NCBI GenBank assembly: GCA_963696625.1 | Contig: CAVOKZ010000038.1 | Location: 124,001 to 188,000, forward strand | Length of the DNA: 64,000 nt | Direction: 5' to 3' | DNA from: JAWVFN01 sp963696625 | GTDB taxonomy: Bacteria > Actinomycetota > Thermoleophilia > Solirubrobacterales > 70-9 | Part shown: positions 18,112 through 27,734 of the stretch, in pieces | Position numbering within the stretch: position 1 is the stretch's first letter | How the letters are laid out: each line of letters begins with the position of its first letter | Made by a program: the position numbers and the translations under genes | Notes under the pieces: generated by a model | The model's input: only the letters and a program-made list of their open reading frames with translations | The model's database searches: none | What the model was told of the DNA's origin: nothing

Positions 18112-18511
18112 GACGAAGGAAGAGCCCAGGACGATCGGCCTCGACGAGGCGCTGGACTATCTCGGCGCCCGGGTCGACGACTCGGGCGGGATGAAGCTCG
18201 GCAAGGTCTCGGGCATCCACGTCGACGCGACCAGCAACGAGCCGAAGTGGCTGATCGTCAGGATCGGCCGCTTCGCCGGCGACGCCGCGATTCCCTTCGA
18301 CCACGCGGCGCCGGTCGCCGGCCGCGTTTGGGTGGCCTATGAGCGCGACGAGGTTCGCAACTCACCGAAGCTCGGCGTCGGCCAGTCGCTGAGCGCCAAG
18401 CAGGAGCTCCAGCTCTGCGACCACTACGGGATCCGCTCCGGCGTCGGCCGCGCGGCGGAGATCGAGGAGCTCGAGGCGGACGACATCAGCGCCGTCCCGG
18501 CGACCGACTGA
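18104..18511 (+). CDS. PRC-barrel domain protein
   Basis: 135 aa. The core LGARVDDSGGMKLGKVSGIHVDA followed by WLIVRIGRFAGDAAIPFDHA fits a PRC-barrel beta fold. No membrane segment. It starts inside the end of meaB (8-base overlap), suggesting cotranscription, and ends directly against the convergent acyl-CoA dehydrogenase stop. PRC-barrel proteins are generally adaptor or RNA-processing-associated; no specific role can be assigned. Confidence 0.7.
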   Translation: MAETKEEPRTIGLDEALDYLGARVDDSGGMKLGKVSGIHVDATSNEPKWLIVRIGRFAGDAAIPFDHAAPVAGRVWVAYERDEVRNSPKLGVGQSLSAKQELQLCDHYGIRSGVGRAAEIEELEADDISAVPATD

Positions 18512-19648
18512 TCAGCAGCCCAGCGCGCGGGCGATGACCATCTGCTGGACCTCGTCGGTCCCTTCGCCGATCGTGAGGATCTTCGCGTCGCGGTAGAAGC
18601 GGCAGACGGGGTACTCCTCGATGTAGCCGTAGCCGCCGTGGATCTGAACCGCCTCCTCGGTGGCGCGGACCGCGAGGCGGCCCGTGATCAGCTTCGCCTG
18701 GGCGGCGGTGAGGGTGAAGCTCTCGCCGCGGTCCTTCTCGATCGCGGCGCGGTAGACGAGCAGGCGCGCGGCCTCGAGCGCGGCGGAGATGTCGGCGATC
18801 TTCGCCTGGATCGCCTGGAACTTCGAGATCTGCCGGCCGAACGCCTGGCGCTCTTTTGCGTACTTGATCGCCTCGTCGAGCGCGCCCTGCGCGAGCCCGA
18901 CGCCCATCGCGGCGACGCCGATGCGCCCGCCGTCGAGGATCTGGAGGAACTGCTTGAAGCCCATGCCGCGTGGCCCGAGCAGGTTCTTCTCCGGCACACG
19001 CGCCCCCTCGAAGCTGAGCGGGCGCGTGTCGGAGGCGTTCCAGCCCATCTTGCGATACGGCTCGCCGGGCTCGTAGCCCGGGGTGCCGTTGGGGACGATG
19101 ATGTTCGAGATCTCGCCGTCGCCGTTGGTCCTCGCCGTGATCGTCACGCAGCCGGTGATGTCGGTGCCGGAGTTGGTGATGAACTGCTTGGCGCCGTCGA
19201 TCACCCACTCGTCGCCGTCGAGCGCCGCCTTGGTGCGGACGTTGCCCGCGTCGGAGCCGGCCTCGGGCTCGGTGAGGCCGAAGGCGGCGAGCTTTTGGCC
19301 CGAGGCGAGCACCGGCATCCACTCGGCCTTCTGCTCGTCGGTGCCCCAGAGCCAGATCGGCATCGTTCCGAGCGAAGTGTGGGCGGCCATCGTGATGCAG
19401 ACCGAGGAGTCGACCCGCGCCAGCTCCTCGACCGCGAGCGCGTAGGTGAGCGTGTCGGCGCCGCCGCCGCCGTACTCGGCGGGGTAGGGGATGCCCATCA
19501 GCCCGAGCCCGCCCATCTTCTTCACGAGCTCGTAGGGGAAGGTCTTGCTCTTGTCGAGCTCCTCTGCGACCGGCGCGACCTCGTTCTGGGCGAAGTCGCG
19601 GACGGTGTCGCGCAGCAGGCGCTGCTCGTCAGTGAGGTCGAAGTCCAT
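18512..19648 (-). CDS. Acyl-CoA dehydrogenase
   Basis: 378 aa, usual length for the short/medium-chain family. Signatures: AFGLTEPEAGSDAGNVRTKA (FAD and substrate binding), KQFITNSGTDITG, ERQAFGRQISKFQAIQAKIAD, and IHGGYGYIEEYPVCRFYRDAKILTIGEGTDEVQQ. The Glu in the GEGTDEVQQ motif is the catalytic base position in this branch. It should pass electrons to the ETF encoded at 28.6-30.5 kb. Substrate chain length or branching cannot be told; methylmalonyl-CoA mutase nearby favours branched-chain or odd-chain catabolism. Confidence 0.9.
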   Translation of the reverse strand: MDFDLTDEQRLLRDTVRDFAQNEVAPVAEELDKSKTFPYELVKKMGGLGLMGIPYPAEYGGGGADTLTYALAVEELARVDSSVCITMAAHTSLGTMPIWLWGTDEQKAEWMPVLASGQKLAAFGLTEPEAGSDAGNVRTKAALDGDEWVIDGAKQFITNSGTDITGCVTITARTNGDGEISNIIVPNGTPGYEPGEPYRKMGWNASDTRPLSFEGARVPEKNLLGPRGMGFKQFLQILDGGRIGVAAMGVGLAQGALDEAIKYAKERQAFGRQISKFQAIQAKIADISAALEAARLLVYRAAIEKDRGESFTLTAAQAKLITGRLAVRATEEAVQIHGGYGYIEEYPVCRFYRDAKILTIGEGTDEVQQMVIARALGC

Positions 19649-19703
19649 AAGAGCCGCGCGCAGTGAAGCACAGCCGTGCCAAAACAGGCCCAGCCCCCAA
19701 CCG

Positions 19704-19737
19704 GGGGTCAGACCCCTTCATGAAGGGGTCTGACCCC
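19704..19737. repeat. 34-base perfect palindrome (GGGGTCAGACCCC unit)
   Basis: Bases 19704-19737 are identical to their own reverse complement, made of two GGGGTC(A/T)GACCCC units around TTCATGAA. Another TTCATGAA follows directly. It lies upstream of the acyl-CoA dehydrogenase start. A related unit is at 21578-21594. Confidence 0.8.
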
Positions 19738-19757
19738 TTCATGAACTAGACGTGAAC

Positions 19758-19789
19758 GAGAAGCGGCCGGGTCGCCCCGGCCGCTTCTC
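19758..19789. terminator. Strong hairpin terminator
   Basis: A perfect 14-bp stem (GAGAAGCGGCCGGG with its complement) closes a TCGC tetraloop at 19758-19789. It lies just 3' of the minus-strand gene ending at 19814 and separates it from the acyl-CoA dehydrogenase gene. Confidence 0.7.
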
Positions 19790-19813
19790 AGTCTTCGGTC
19801 TTTCCTTCGTCGA

Positions 19814-20428
19814 CTACGTGGTCGGCTTGGTCGCCGGCTTCTTCTTGACCTTCTTCGTCACCGGGAACTTGCCCTTGGGCACGAACACGGCGCTGATCGA
19901 ACGGCCCTGGAGCGTCGCGCCGGTGGCGCCCGTCTTCTCCTGGGCTTCGAGGGCGATCGTCTGGGTGCCCGGCGCGGCGACCTTGACCCAACCGGTGATG
20001 CTGCCGTTCTCACGGTGCAGCGTCGCCGGGGTGGCCTCCGGCAGATCGAGCTGGAACGCGTCGGCGGTCGTCGAGAGCGGCGTGCTGCCGACCTTGAGCC
20101 GGTACTGCAGCGTGCCGTCTCCCGCCGTCGCGGCGTCGTCATCGGCCGAAAGCGTGCCGGTGACCTGGAGGAAGCCGGCGGTCGGCGCCTTGATCGTCGT
20201 CTGCACCACGGGTGTGTAGGTGGCGCTCGTGAACTTCTCCTGCTTGGCCTCGGTCTGGCGCCCGGCGGTGAGAACCGAGCCGCTCTTGACGTAGCGCTTG
20301 TCGGCGCTCGTCTGGGTCAGATTCATAACTTTGGCAGCGAAAGATCCACCCGGTCCCGCGATGATTGCCCCAAGTAGGGCGCCCGTCGCGAGCAGGACGG
20401 CTCCGCTGCGCCCAGTCAGCCTGGACAT
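19814..20428 (-). CDS. Exported surface protein of unknown function
   Basis: 204 aa. There is a strong ribosome site (AAGGAGGAA) before ATG 20428. The N-terminus is a signal sequence or anchor (GAVLLATGALLGAIIAGPGGSFA). The mature part is beta-rich: an ADKRYVKSGSVLTAGRQTEA segment, then a jelly-roll-like stretch (GFLQVTGTLSADDD, GTLQYRLKVGSTPLS, GSITGWVKVAAPGTQTIALEA). The C-terminus is Lys/Pro-rich. No cysteine. The layout resembles small surface proteins seen in soil actinobacteria; I cannot name the family. Confidence 0.65.
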   Translation of the reverse strand: MSRLTGRSGAVLLATGALLGAIIAGPGGSFAAKVMNLTQTSADKRYVKSGSVLTAGRQTEAKQEKFTSATYTPVVQTTIKAPTAGFLQVTGTLSADDDAATAGDGTLQYRLKVGSTPLSTTADAFQLDLPEATPATLHRENGSITGWVKVAAPGTQTIALEAQEKTGATGATLQGRSISAVFVPKGKFPVTKKVKKKPATKPTT

Positions 20429-20483
20429 GCGATTCCTCCTTGCTCGTTTGAGCGGGCGAGACTAGCGAACGCTCACAAAGAGC

Positions 20484-20972
20484 TCAGGCGACCGGGTCGA
20501 CGGTCTTCTGCCGGATGCGCTCGGGCATCCCGGGGCCGTCGATGATCGCCGCGTCGCGCGCCGAGAGCAGCTCGCCGCAGCTCTCGCAGATGCCGCGCTC
20601 TGAGACGTGGCCGCCGCACTCGCCCTTGTGGATGAGGATCATCGGCGGGCCGGCCTCGGCGAAGTGCTGGTCGCCCCAGTGCATCAGCGTCACCAGCACG
20701 GGCCAGAGGTCGAGACCCTTCTCGGTGAGGAAGTACTCGTCGCGTCGCGGCCGCTCGCTGTACGGCCGACGCTCGAGGATGTCCTCGTCGACGAGCCGCT
20801 GGAGGCGGGAGGTGAGCACGTTGCGGGCGATGCCGAGCGAGTGCTGGATCTCCTCGAAGCGGCGCTTGCCGCGGAAGATGTCGCGGAGGATGAGCAGGGT
20901 CCAGCGCTCGCCGACGACCTCGAGGCCGCGGGCGATCGAGCAGATCTGTCCCTCGTAGTCGCTCTTGAGCAC
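20484..20972 (-). CDS. HxlR-family transcriptional regulator
   Basis: 162 aa from GTG 20972, preceded by GGAAAG about ten bases upstream; a longer TTG start at 21008 is possible. The winged helix is typical HxlR: CSIARGLEVVGERWTLLILRDIF, RRFEEIQHSLGIARNVLTSRLQRLVDEDILERR. The C-terminal extension holds three Cys and a His (HKGECGGHVSERGICESCGE), which could bind zinc. It acts as a dimer. The inverted repeat just upstream (20995-21009) suggests autoregulation. The divergent neighbour is the SCP2-like gene, a possible target. Confidence 0.85.
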   Translation of the reverse strand: MLKSDYEGQICSIARGLEVVGERWTLLILRDIFRGKRRFEEIQHSLGIARNVLTSRLQRLVDEDILERRPYSERPRRDEYFLTEKGLDLWPVLVTLMHWGDQHFAEAGPPMILIHKGECGGHVSERGICESCGELLSARDAAIIDGPGMPERIRQKTVDPVA

Positions 20973-20994
20973 GACTGTGATCTTTCCACACTTC

Positions 20995-21009
20995 GTTGCA
21001 TCACGCAAC
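20995..21009. promoter_or_regulatory. Candidate HxlR operator
   Basis: GTTGC-ATCAC-GCAAC is an inverted repeat with 5-base arms, 23 bases upstream of the HxlR GTG start, in the region shared with the divergent SCP2-like gene. Confidence 0.4.
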
Positions 21010-21152
21010 TGTCTCTGTATCCGGCGCCGCCCCGCAGCGACAACAGGGTGACCCGGATCAAGGTCGGTCGCTGACCCGCACCCGCGAGATCACTTGGCAG
21101 GACCCGGCGCCGACCGGGGCCAAGGGACCTCGACCTGCATGATCATGGAGGT

Positions 21153-21572
21153 GTGAGCGGCGCCCCAAAGCGAGTCCGCCTCGGGCGAATGGTCGACCAC
21201 GGCGTTGCGCCGAGCATCTTCGGCTTGCTCGAGCGCGGCGTCGAACGCCGACCCGAGATAGCCGCCCAGACCCAGGGCCGCGTCGTCTTCCGCTTTGCCG
21301 AGGACTTCTCGCCGCTGCGGATCACCTTCAAGCCGAAGACCGTCGTGCTCGAGGACGGCGACCTGCGCAAGCCCGACCTCGTGATCGTCGGATCGATGCC
21401 CGACATCGTCCACCTGCTGACCGTCCCGACCTTGGGAGGCCGGCTCGGCGGTCTGCCGAATCCGGCCAAGCCCCGCGGCCGCGAGGCGCTCGCGCGGATC
21501 TATAGCGGCCGCGTGAAGATGGACGGCGACACGGGCTTCGGCCTGAAGATCCTGCAACTGCTGGCGATATGA
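21153..21572 (+). CDS. SCP2 sterol-carrier-like domain protein
   Basis: 139 aa from GTG 21153. Features are a basic N-terminus, then IAAQTQGRVVFRFAEDFSPLRITFKP and LRKPDLVIVGSMPDIVHLLTVP, the strand-helix pattern of SCP2-like lipid-binding domains. No signal peptide. It is divergent from the HxlR gene. The 3' end abuts a GGGGTCTGACCCC palindrome shared with the convergent pepA. The family assignment is moderate; a lipid or hydrophobic ligand is implied. Confidence 0.5.
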   Translation: MSGAPKRVRLGRMVDHGVAPSIFGLLERGVERRPEIAAQTQGRVVFRFAEDFSPLRITFKPKTVVLEDGDLRKPDLVIVGSMPDIVHLLTVPTLGGRLGGLPNPAKPRGREALARIYSGRVKMDGDTGFGLKILQLLAI

Positions 21573-21577
21573 ACGTA

Positions 21578-21594
21578 AAGGGGTCTGACCCCTT
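21578..21594. repeat. AAGGGGTCTGACCCCTT palindrome
   Basis: A 17-base palindrome with a single central T, lying between convergent stops and overlapping the pepA stop codon. It is the same unit as in 19704-19737 and may serve as a bidirectional terminator. Confidence 0.6.
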
Positions 21595-23044
21595 AAAGGT
21601 TGCGGGCGAGCTGGACGAGCAGCCGCACGCCATATCCCGTCGGCCCCTTGCCGACGTAGGCGCGGCCGACGTCCCAGGCGGTGCCGGCGATGTCGAGGTG
21701 CACCCACGGCGTGTCGTCGACGAACTCCTCGAGGAACGAGGCGGCGTAGATCGTTCCGGCCTTGCGCTTGGCCGAGGCGTTGGTGAGGTCGGCGCCGGTC
21801 CCCTTGGTCAGCTCCTTGTACTCGTCGTGCAGCGGCAGGCGCCAGGCGAGCTCGCCGGTCTCTTCAGCCGCCTCGCGTACCTGCTCGGCCCACTCGTCGT
21901 CGTTCGAGATCAGCGCCGCGTAGGTCGAGCCGAGGGCGATCAGCACCGCGCCCGTCAGGGTCGCGAGGTCGACGAGCTGCTCGGCGCCCTGCTCCACCGC
22001 GTAGGCGAGGGCGTCGGCGAGGATCAGCCGGCCCTCGGCGTCGGTGTTGTTGACCTCGACGGTCTTGCCGTTGTACTGGGTGATGATGTCGCCGGGCTTG
22101 ATCGCGTGGCCGGAAGGCATGTTGTCGGTCGAGGGGATGACCGCGATCAGGTTGACGGGGAGCTTCAGCTCGGCGATCGCGCCGACCGCTTCGAGCACGG
22201 CGGCGCCGCCCGACATGTCCATCTTCATCTCCTCCATGCCGCCGGAGGGCTTGATCGAGATGCCGCCGGTGTCGAAGGTCACGGCCTTGCCGACCAGCCC
22301 GAGGGTCTTGCCGGCGCTTCCGCCTTCGTAACGCAGGGAGATCAGCCGCGGCTCTGTGTCGCTGCCCTGTGAGACCGCGACCAGGCCGCCCATCTTCTTG
22401 TCGGCGATCTGCTCGCGGTCGAGGATCTCGACGGTGAGGTTGTCGTGGGAGGCGACGAGCTCGGCGGCGCGGTCGGCGAGGTGCTCGGGATCGACGACGT
22501 TCGAGGGAAGGTCCTGGAGATGGCGGGCGCGGTTCTCGGCCTCGGTCGCGATCCGCGCGACCTCGGCGGCGCCGGCGATCGCCTCGCCGCTGAGCAGCGT
22601 CAGCGCGGCGATCTCGGCCCTGGGCTCGTCGTCCTCGTCGTCGGGCTTCGACTTGAACTCGTCGAACTTGTAGCCGGCGAGGATCGTGCCCTCGACCAGC
22701 GCTGCGGCCGTCGCGGCCGCTTCGCCCTCGGCGGGGAGCACCCAGGCGATCGAGCCCGCCTCGAAGCCCTTGGCGGCCCGCGTCGCGATCGCCGCCGCGA
22801 CCCGGGCGCGCTCCGGCTCCCAGTCTCCTCGCTTGCCGAGGCCGATGGCGAGCACGCGTCCCGGTTTCTCGGGATAGAGGGTCGCGGTCTTCTTGAAGCC
22901 GTCCTTGGCGTCGGCCGCGCCCGGGGCGCCGTCTAGCTCAGCGGGGAGACCGGCGCCGTCGAAGAGGCCGACGACCGTCAGGTCTGCGCCTGAGTCGGCG
23001 AGCGGCTTGTCGGCGACGTCGACCTTCATCGAAGGCGTGAGCAT
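21593..23044 (-). CDS. pepA: Leucyl aminopeptidase (M17)
   Basis: About 483 aa from ATG 23044 (GTG 23050 or ATG 23029 are alternatives). The two-metal catalytic core is intact: VGKAVTFDTGGISIKPSGG (Lys and Asp ligands), MKMDMSGGAAVLEA, and the family signature NTDAEGRLILADAL. The N-terminal macro-like domain is present but diverged, with an acidic insertion DDEDDEPRAE. Cytoplasmic hexamer in known members; it trims N-terminal residues from peptides. It has no clear operon partner. Confidence 0.92.
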   Translation of the reverse strand: MLTPSMKVDVADKPLADSGADLTVVGLFDGAGLPAELDGAPGAADAKDGFKKTATLYPEKPGRVLAIGLGKRGDWEPERARVAAAIATRAAKGFEAGSIAWVLPAEGEAAATAAALVEGTILAGYKFDEFKSKPDDEDDEPRAEIAALTLLSGEAIAGAAEVARIATEAENRARHLQDLPSNVVDPEHLADRAAELVASHDNLTVEILDREQIADKKMGGLVAVSQGSDTEPRLISLRYEGGSAGKTLGLVGKAVTFDTGGISIKPSGGMEEMKMDMSGGAAVLEAVGAIAELKLPVNLIAVIPSTDNMPSGHAIKPGDIITQYNGKTVEVNNTDAEGRLILADALAYAVEQGAEQLVDLATLTGAVLIALGSTYAALISNDDEWAEQVREAAEETGELAWRLPLHDEYKELTKGTGADLTNASAKRKAGTIYAASFLEEFVDDTPWVHLDIAGTAWDVGRAYVGKGPTGYGVRLLVQLARNL

Positions 23045-23067
23045 AGTCACCGGTCATCGCCGGCGGG

Positions 23068-23256
23068 ACTTGTGGGACAACTTGGACGAGCCCCATGCTC
23101 ACCGCCCTCGGCGCCGAGGCCGTTCCCGACCGCGTCGTCGAGCAGGGCAAGATCATCACCGCGGCCGGGGGTTTCCTCCGGCATCGACATGGCGCTGCGG
23201 CTGGTCCAGAAGACGCACGGCGACGAGGCGGCCCAGGCCATGCAGCCCCGCCGCGT
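23068..23256 (+). pseudogene. Remnant of a DJ-1/PfpI family gene
   Basis: One frame reads GTTWTSPMLTALGAEAVPDR then VVEQGKIITAAG. After an extra G in a five-G run at about 23165-23170, the next frame reads SSGIDMALRLVQKTHGDEAAQAM. Together they match the C-terminal third of DJ-1/PfpI proteins (xTTHW...VVxDGxIITAAGVSxGIDMALRL). The N-terminal two thirds, including the nucleophile elbow cysteine, are absent, so this is a truncated remnant. It sits between pepA and the thiolase gene. Confidence 0.6.
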
Positions 23257-23300
23257 AGAGGAGCCGGCTGGGGCCGCCCGCTATGGTTCCCGCCCGAGCA

Positions 23301-24500
23301 ATGGCCGGCGCCAACGGAAATCGCAGCGTGATCCTCGGAACCGCCCGCACGCCCTTCGGCAAGATGGGCGGCGCGCTTTCCACCCTCGGTGCCCCCGAGC
23401 TCGGAGGCATCGCGATCGCCGAGGCGCTCGAGCGCTCCGGGGTCAAGCCCGACCAGATCGAGGCCGTCTCCTACGGCCAGGTGCTGCAGGCAGGCCAGGG
23501 CCAGATCCCCTCGCGCCAGGCCCAGATCAAGGGCGGCATCCCCAAGGAGGTCCCCTCGGAGACCGTCAACAAGGTCTGCGCCTCGGGCATGCGCTCGCTC
23601 GGCCTCGTCGACCAGGCGATCCGCGCCGGCGACGTCGGCGTTGCGGTCACCGGCGGCATGGAGTCGATGAGCCAGGCTCCGTACCTGCTCCCGGGCGCGC
23701 GCTTCGGCTTCCGCATGGGCGACGTCACCGCGATCGACGCGATGACCCACGACGGGCTCACCAACCCCTTCACCGAGAAGCAGATGATCAACGAGGCCTC
23801 CGAGGTCGGCAACGAGCTCGAGATCACCCGCCCCGACCTCGACCGCTTCGCGGTCCGCTCGCACGAGCTCGCCGCCAAGGCGACCGACGAGGGCCTGCTC
23901 GCCGAGGAGATCGTTTCGGTCACCGTCAAGACCCGCAAGTCGGAGGACGTCGTCGAGGCCGACGAGGCGATCCGCCCGGACACCAACCTCGAGACGCTGG
24001 CCAAGCTCAAGGCGGTCGGCGGCGACGACGCCACCCACACCGCCGGCAACTCGCCCGGCGTCAACGACGGCGCCGCAGCCGTGGTGGTCTCCTCAGAGGA
24101 GTGGGCTTCCTCCAACGGCGCGACGCCGATCGCGACGGTCCTCTCCTACGGCACCGTCGCAGACGACTTCCCCTATCTGCCGCGCACCCCGGCGAACGCC
24201 GCCAAGCAGGCGCTCGAGAAGATCGGCAAGACGCCCGCCGACGTCGACCTCTGGGAGATCAACGAAGCCTTCGCCTCGGTCGCGATCAACTCGATCCGCA
24301 TGCTCGAAGTCGACGAGGACAAGGTCAACGTCAACGGCGGCGCGATCGCCATGGGCCACCCGATCGGCGCCTCCGGCGGCCGCATCGTCGGCGCCATCAT
24401 CCACGAGCTTCGCCGCCGCGGCGGCGGCCTCGGCGTCGCCGCGATCTGCTCCGGCGGCGGACAGGGCGATGCAATCGTCCTTGACGTTGCTGGCTCCTAA
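23301..24500 (+). CDS. Acetyl-CoA acetyltransferase (thiolase)
   Basis: 399 aa from ATG 23301. Active-site Cys in ETVNKVCASGMRSLG, His in NVNGGAIAMGHPIGASGGR, and second Cys in AAICSGGGQGDA; GGMESMSQAPYLLPGAR is also typical. It is a biosynthetic/degradative type II thiolase interconverting acetoacetyl-CoA and acetyl-CoA, or a 3-ketoacyl-CoA thiolase of similar length. The neighbours (acyl-CoA dehydrogenase, mutase, ETF) favour acyl-CoA degradation. Confidence 0.92.
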   Translation: MAGANGNRSVILGTARTPFGKMGGALSTLGAPELGGIAIAEALERSGVKPDQIEAVSYGQVLQAGQGQIPSRQAQIKGGIPKEVPSETVNKVCASGMRSLGLVDQAIRAGDVGVAVTGGMESMSQAPYLLPGARFGFRMGDVTAIDAMTHDGLTNPFTEKQMINEASEVGNELEITRPDLDRFAVRSHELAAKATDEGLLAEEIVSVTVKTRKSEDVVEADEAIRPDTNLETLAKLKAVGGDDATHTAGNSPGVNDGAAAVVVSSEEWASSNGATPIATVLSYGTVADDFPYLPRTPANAAKQALEKIGKTPADVDLWEINEAFASVAINSIRMLEVDEDKVNVNGGAIAMGHPIGASGGRIVGAIIHELRRRGGGLGVAAICSGGGQGDAIVLDVAGS

Positions 24501-24624
24501 ACGCGGCCGCTGCAAACCGGCGCCTGGCGTCGTCCTCGGCTGATCGTCTCGCTCACGTACGTTTCCAGTACGTTCGCTTCGCCGATCAGCCTGCGTCCTA
24601 GCCAGGCTTGGTTTTCGCGGCCGT
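24501..24624 (+). repeat. Dispersed hairpin repeat, copy B
   Basis: The whole 124 bases fold as one imperfect palindrome. The outer arms are GGCCGC and AAACC with their complements, then GCCTGGC/GCCAGGC, then GGCTGATCG/CGATCAGCC, and an apical ACGTAC stem with loop GTTTCCA (24555-24573). The internal segments GTCGTCCTCGG and CTGCGTCCTAG match those of copies A and C. It lies directly after the thiolase stop, so it may also act as terminator. Confidence 0.75.
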
Positions 24625-24637
24625 TCGCACTTCGCAA

Positions 24638-25417
24638 ATGAGACCAGCAGCCTTTTTCGACCTGGACAAGACCCTGATGGCGGGGTCTAGCGCCATGGTC
24701 TTCGCCCGGGTCGCCAGCCGCCACGGCATCGTCGCCCGCCGGCAGCTCGCCGGCTGGGGCTGGGACCACCTGCGCTACCGGATGCGCGGCGCCACCGACG
24801 AGCAGACCAACAGCGTGCTCGAGGTCGCCCGCGACTCCTTCGCCGACGTCACGGAGAAGGAGATCGCGCGCATGGGCCCGGAGGTGCTGGCCGGGATCCT
24901 GCCGCGGGTCTATCCGCAGATGCTCCAGGAGGTCCACAACCACCAGGACGAGGGGCGCGCCACCTTCATCGTCAGCGCCGCCGGCGACGACATGGTCGCG
25001 GCCCTGGCGCGGGTCCTGGGGATGGACGGCGGCATCGGCACCCGCTGGGCCGTCGGCCCCGACGGCGTCTACACCGGCGAGATCGACGGCGACTTTGTCT
25101 ACGGCGAGGGCAAGGTGAAGGCGATGGAGGCGTACGCCGCCGAGCACGACATCGACCTCGACGCCTCCTATTCCTACTCCGACTCGGCCTCGGACCTGCC
25201 GATGCTGCGCGCGGTCGGCAACGCCGTGGTCGTCAACCCGGACCCGGCGCTGCTCGCCGTGGCCAAGGCCGAGGGTTGGCGGGTGATGCGTTTCGAGAAG
25301 CTCGGCCGCCGCATGGCGATCGCCGGCGCCACCGTGCTCGCCGCGGGTCTCGGCGCCGGGGCCCGCATCGCCTCCTCGCGGCGCTCGCGCCGGAACGTGA
25401 AGCTCCCGCGGCGGTAG
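24638..25417 (+). CDS. HAD-IB family phosphatase-like hydrolase
   Basis: 259 aa from ATG 24638. Motif I AAFFDLDKTLMAGSSAM (Asp nucleophile DxDxT-like), motif II Ser in TFIVSAAGDDM, and motif III/IV YGEGKVKAMEAYAAEHDI with YSYSDSASDLPML. This is the HAD-IB group that includes phosphoserine phosphatase-like and lysophosphatidate-related enzymes. The C-terminus ends in a short hydrophobic segment (AIAGATVLAAGLGAGARIA) and a basic tail, suggesting peripheral or single-pass membrane attachment. Substrate unknown. Confidence 0.82.
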   Translation: MRPAAFFDLDKTLMAGSSAMVFARVASRHGIVARRQLAGWGWDHLRYRMRGATDEQTNSVLEVARDSFADVTEKEIARMGPEVLAGILPRVYPQMLQEVHNHQDEGRATFIVSAAGDDMVAALARVLGMDGGIGTRWAVGPDGVYTGEIDGDFVYGEGKVKAMEAYAAEHDIDLDASYSYSDSASDLPMLRAVGNAVVVNPDPALLAVAKAEGWRVMRFEKLGRRMAIAGATVLAAGLGAGARIASSRRSRRNVKLPRR

Positions 25418-25451
25418 CCCGCGCTCGAGACGCCGGGGCGAGATCTGATCC

Positions 25452-25471
25452 CCACGGGCCCAGACCCGTGG
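25452..25471. promoter_or_regulatory. Perfect inverted repeat abutting the hicA start codon
   Basis: CCACGGG-CCCAGA-CCCGTGG, 7-base arms and a 6-base spacer, ends exactly one base before the hicA ATG (25472). It may be an operator, or an mRNA hairpin limiting translation of the toxin. It could also terminate the HAD gene. Confidence 0.5.
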
Positions 25472-25708
25472 ATGAAGGTTCGTGAGGCCATCAAGCTGCT
25501 CAAGCACGATGGGTGGGGTCTCGACCGCCAGGTAGGGGGCCATCGGCAATACCGTCACCCAGAGAAACCAGGCGCCGTGACGGTTCCGGGGAGCCTGGGT
25601 AGGGATCTGGCGCCAGGGACGGTGGCCAGTATTCTCGGTGGCGCCGATCCAGAGCGGTATGCCGATCACGCTGAACGCGGTCCAGCCGCGACCCGGGCGG
25701 GGACGTGA
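25472..25708 (+). CDS. hicA: HicA-family mRNA interferase toxin, no HicB alongside
   Basis: 78 aa. The HicA double-stranded-RNA-binding-like fold is clear: MKVREAIKLLKHDGWGLDRQ, the catalytic-His segment GGHRQYRHPEKPGAVTVPG, and DLAPGTVASIL. The last 20 residues (DPERYADHAERGPAATRAGT) are not typical HicA and may be read-through after loss of the original end. No HicB-like antitoxin is seen on either side; the downstream 200 bases are a repeat element. In known systems HicA cleaves mRNA on ribosomes until bound by HicB. Confidence 0.75.
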   Translation: MKVREAIKLLKHDGWGLDRQVGGHRQYRHPEKPGAVTVPGSLGRDLAPGTVASILGGADPERYADHAERGPAATRAGT

Positions 25709-25727
25709 TCGCACCGCGCCAATCCAG

Positions 25728-25895
25728 ATGACCGATTCCCAATCCCCGCACCCGCGACGACGCCGCATGCCTTCGCCTGGCGGCGTCCTCGGTCGGCCCA
25801 ATAGTCACCACTATTGGGCCTCCCTGCGTCCTTGCCAGTCTCGACCTGCGTCGCCCTCGCGGGCACGCTGATTGGAAATCGATCATCGCGCCGCA
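25728..25895 (+). repeat. Dispersed hairpin repeat, copy C
   Basis: It starts with the 23-base block shared with copy A and has the conserved CGCCTGGCGGCGTCCTCGG and CCTGCGTCCTTGCCAG blocks. Between them is a perfect 11-bp apical stem (GGCCCAATAGT, loop CACC, complement at 25796-25821). A further GCACGCTGATTGG block lies near the end, with a counterpart in copy D. It fills the gap between hicA and the mutase gene. Confidence 0.7.
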
Positions 25896-25917
25896 AACGC
25901 CGCTTAGACTTCCCTCG

Positions 25918-27577
<1,660 letters not shown>

Positions 27578-27734
27578 GCGCTACGCGCTGGTAACCGCCG
27601 CTGTAGGCGAGCTGCCGCTGTCGGTATCGGTCGACGTGGTGCCGGCGCCGGAGGATGAGGTGTGTCCTGGTCGTTGAACTGGAGCGCGGCGTTCTTCATG
27701 ACCCCTACTACGAGACTGTCGGCCGAGAGGACTG

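Noticed and set aside
24501..25895. Integron attC sites, because of imperfect palindromes with variable tips
   Set aside because: No RYYYAAC/GTTRRRY core sites, no integrase and no cassette-like gene order.
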